From: Candidatus Borrarchaeota archaeon
Lineage (GTDB): Archaea; Asgardarchaeota; Sifarchaeia; Borrarchaeales; Borrarchaeaceae
Length of the DNA stretch: 7,543 nucleotides
Direction: 5' to 3'
Assembly (NCBI GenBank): GCA_016840645.1
Contig: JAEORY010000181.1
Span: 1-7,543 of the forward strand
The notes beneath the pieces are model-generated. The model was not told the origin of the DNA and did not search any database. It saw nothing but the letters and a program-made list of their open reading frames with translations. Position 1 is the first letter of the stretch, and every line of letters begins with the position of its first letter. The translations under genes were made by a program, and so were the position numbers. Shown in pieces: positions 6,477-7,543 of this stretch.

Positions 6477-7543
6477 ATGAGAAGAGTGATTTTCAGGTTA
6501 TTGGCATTTGTAGTTATTTTTTCTTCATTAATTTATTCCCCGCTCGCAGGTCAGAAGGCTTCTGAGAAAGCCTTAAAGGATCTTGACAAGTTTATCATGA
6601 GCAGTATGGAAGATTGGAAGATACCCGGCTTAGGTGTTGCCATCGTCAAGGATGGCGAAGTCATTTTCTCAAAAGGATTTGGGTATCGCGATGTTGAAAA
6701 AGGATTGAAGGTAGGCCCAGAAACAATATTTAACATTGGATCCAACTCGAAAAGTTTTACGGCAACCTGCGCAGGAATTCTGGTCGATGACGGAAAGTTG
6801 GAGTGGGATAAGCCCGTAAAGGATTATCTGCCCTTTTTTGAGCTTAAAGATCCCTATGCCTCACTATGTGCAACTCCTAGAGATTTGCTCAGTCACCGTA
6901 CTGGTTTGCCTCGACATGATACTTTTTGGGATAATTCGCCCCTTTCTCGCAAAGAAATCATCATGCACTTGAGATATCTTCCTCCGAGTGCAGGATTCCG
7001 ACAGATTATGCAATACACAAATAATATGATTATGACAGCGGGATATTTAGTCGGACATATAGCAGGAACGACTTGGGAAGGATTTTGCAAAGAACGGATA
7101 TTGGATCCTTTAGGAATGAAAGATACTAATTTTTCAAACGAGGATTCCAAGAAATCCGGCGACTACGCTCTTCCTTATTTATTACAAGATGGAAAGTTTG
7201 TAGAAATTCCTTACCATGATGTTCACCAGATAGGACCTGCAGCGGCAATGAATTCCAACGTCATTGATATGGCAAACTGGCTGAAGCTTAATTTGAACAA
7301 AGGAAAGTTTAATGGGAAGCAGATTATATCTGAAGCTACGCTTAACGAACTCCATACTCCTCAGGTAGTGGAAGGCAATTCAATCCCCTATTATGTTACC
7401 TATTATCAGACTTATGGCATAGGGTGGAGGATTACGAACTACAGAGGACATATCATGCTCTATCATGGCGGAGGCATTGATGGCTTCCGGGCTGAGGTGT
7501 TTTTATTTCCCCAAGATAACATAGGAATGGTGGTCTTCGTAAA
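6477..7543 (+). CDS. Exported SxxK serine hydrolase, beta-lactamase / class C PBP fold (3' end outside window)
   Basis: The first 355 residues of a PF00144-type serine hydrolase; the frame is open to the window edge. Residues 1 to about 25 are a Sec signal peptide (MRRVIFR, hydrophobic core, SPLAG as likely cleavage area), so the enzyme acts in the periplasm or on the envelope. All three active-site motifs are visible: SNSK at 89-92 (nucleophile Ser89, Lys92), YTN at 180-182 (Tyr180), and HGG at 330-332 in place of the KTG box, as usual in this family. Other family marks are IPGLGVAIVKDGEV (49-62), the LLSHRTGLP segment (137-145), and LDPLGMKDTNF (209-219). Members include D-aminopeptidases, DD-peptidases (PBP4*/AmpH type), esterases and true class C beta-lactamases, and sequence alone does not choose among them. 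Relatives often carry an extra C-terminal beta domain, which would lie beyond the edge. It is divergent from the kynureninase-like gene. Confidence 0.9.
   Translation, partial: MRRVIFRLLAFVVIFSSLIYSPLAGQKASEKALKDLDKFIMSSMEDWKIPGLGVAIVKDGEVIFSKGFGYRDVEKGLKVGPETIFNIGSNSKSFTATCAGILVDDGKLEWDKPVKDYLPFFELKDPYASLCATPRDLLSHRTGLPRHDTFWDNSPLSRKEIIMHLRYLPPSAGFRQIMQYTNNMIMTAGYLVGHIAGTTWEGFCKERILDPLGMKDTNFSNEDSKKSGDYALPYLLQDGKFVEIPYHDVHQIGPAAAMNSNVIDMANWLKLNLNKGKFNGKQIISEATLNELHTPQVVEGNSIPYYVTYYQTYGIGWRITNYRGHIMLYHGGGIDGFRAEVFLFPQDNIGMVVFV

Overview
The window looks like a chromosomal piece of a Gram-negative (diderm), anaerobic-type bacterium. The best guess is the Acidobacteriota / Candidatus Aminicenantes neighbourhood. 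The reasons are a TonB-dependent receptor of the Oar-like type, a GWxTD-domain protein, a peptidase-regulatory-domain plus TPR protein, and serine hydrolases with export signals, a mix common in such genomes. The placement is inferred from protein style and was not computed. The first gene is visibly richer in G+C than the rest, and the intergenic DNA on the right is very AT-rich.

Layout, left to right. (1) Positions 1-796, plus strand: the C-terminal end of a TonB-dependent outer-membrane receptor, closed by a very strong 15-16 bp hairpin terminator (814-848). (2) Positions 846-2940, plus strand: a promoter followed by a two-gene operon, a GWxTD-domain putative lipoprotein (995-1927) and an exported carboxypeptidase-regulatory/TPR protein (1966-2940). 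(3) Positions 3040-3975, minus strand: a DcaP-like outer-membrane porin missing its signal peptide and first strands, read here as a decaying pseudogene. (4) Positions 3976-4625: about 650 bp without a convincing gene. (5) Positions 4626-6089, minus strand: a kynureninase-family PLP enzyme with an N-terminal export signal whose start is fixed by a near-perfect Shine-Dalgarno site. (6) Positions 6090-6476: a divergent, AT-rich promoter region. (7) Positions 6477 to the window end, plus strand: an exported SxxK serine hydrolase (beta-lactamase / class C PBP fold), cut by the window edge.

How the genes fit together. Nearly every product is predicted to work outside the cytoplasm: receptor, porin remnant, lipoprotein, TPR scaffold and two enzymes. 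The left half resembles an envelope uptake or assembly module. The right half is a divergent pair of exported enzymes. I see no CRISPR array, tRNA, rRNA, transposase or phage gene. No clear undescribed multi-gene system is visible. The most unusual item is the kynureninase-like protein with an export signal and altered substrate-pocket residues.
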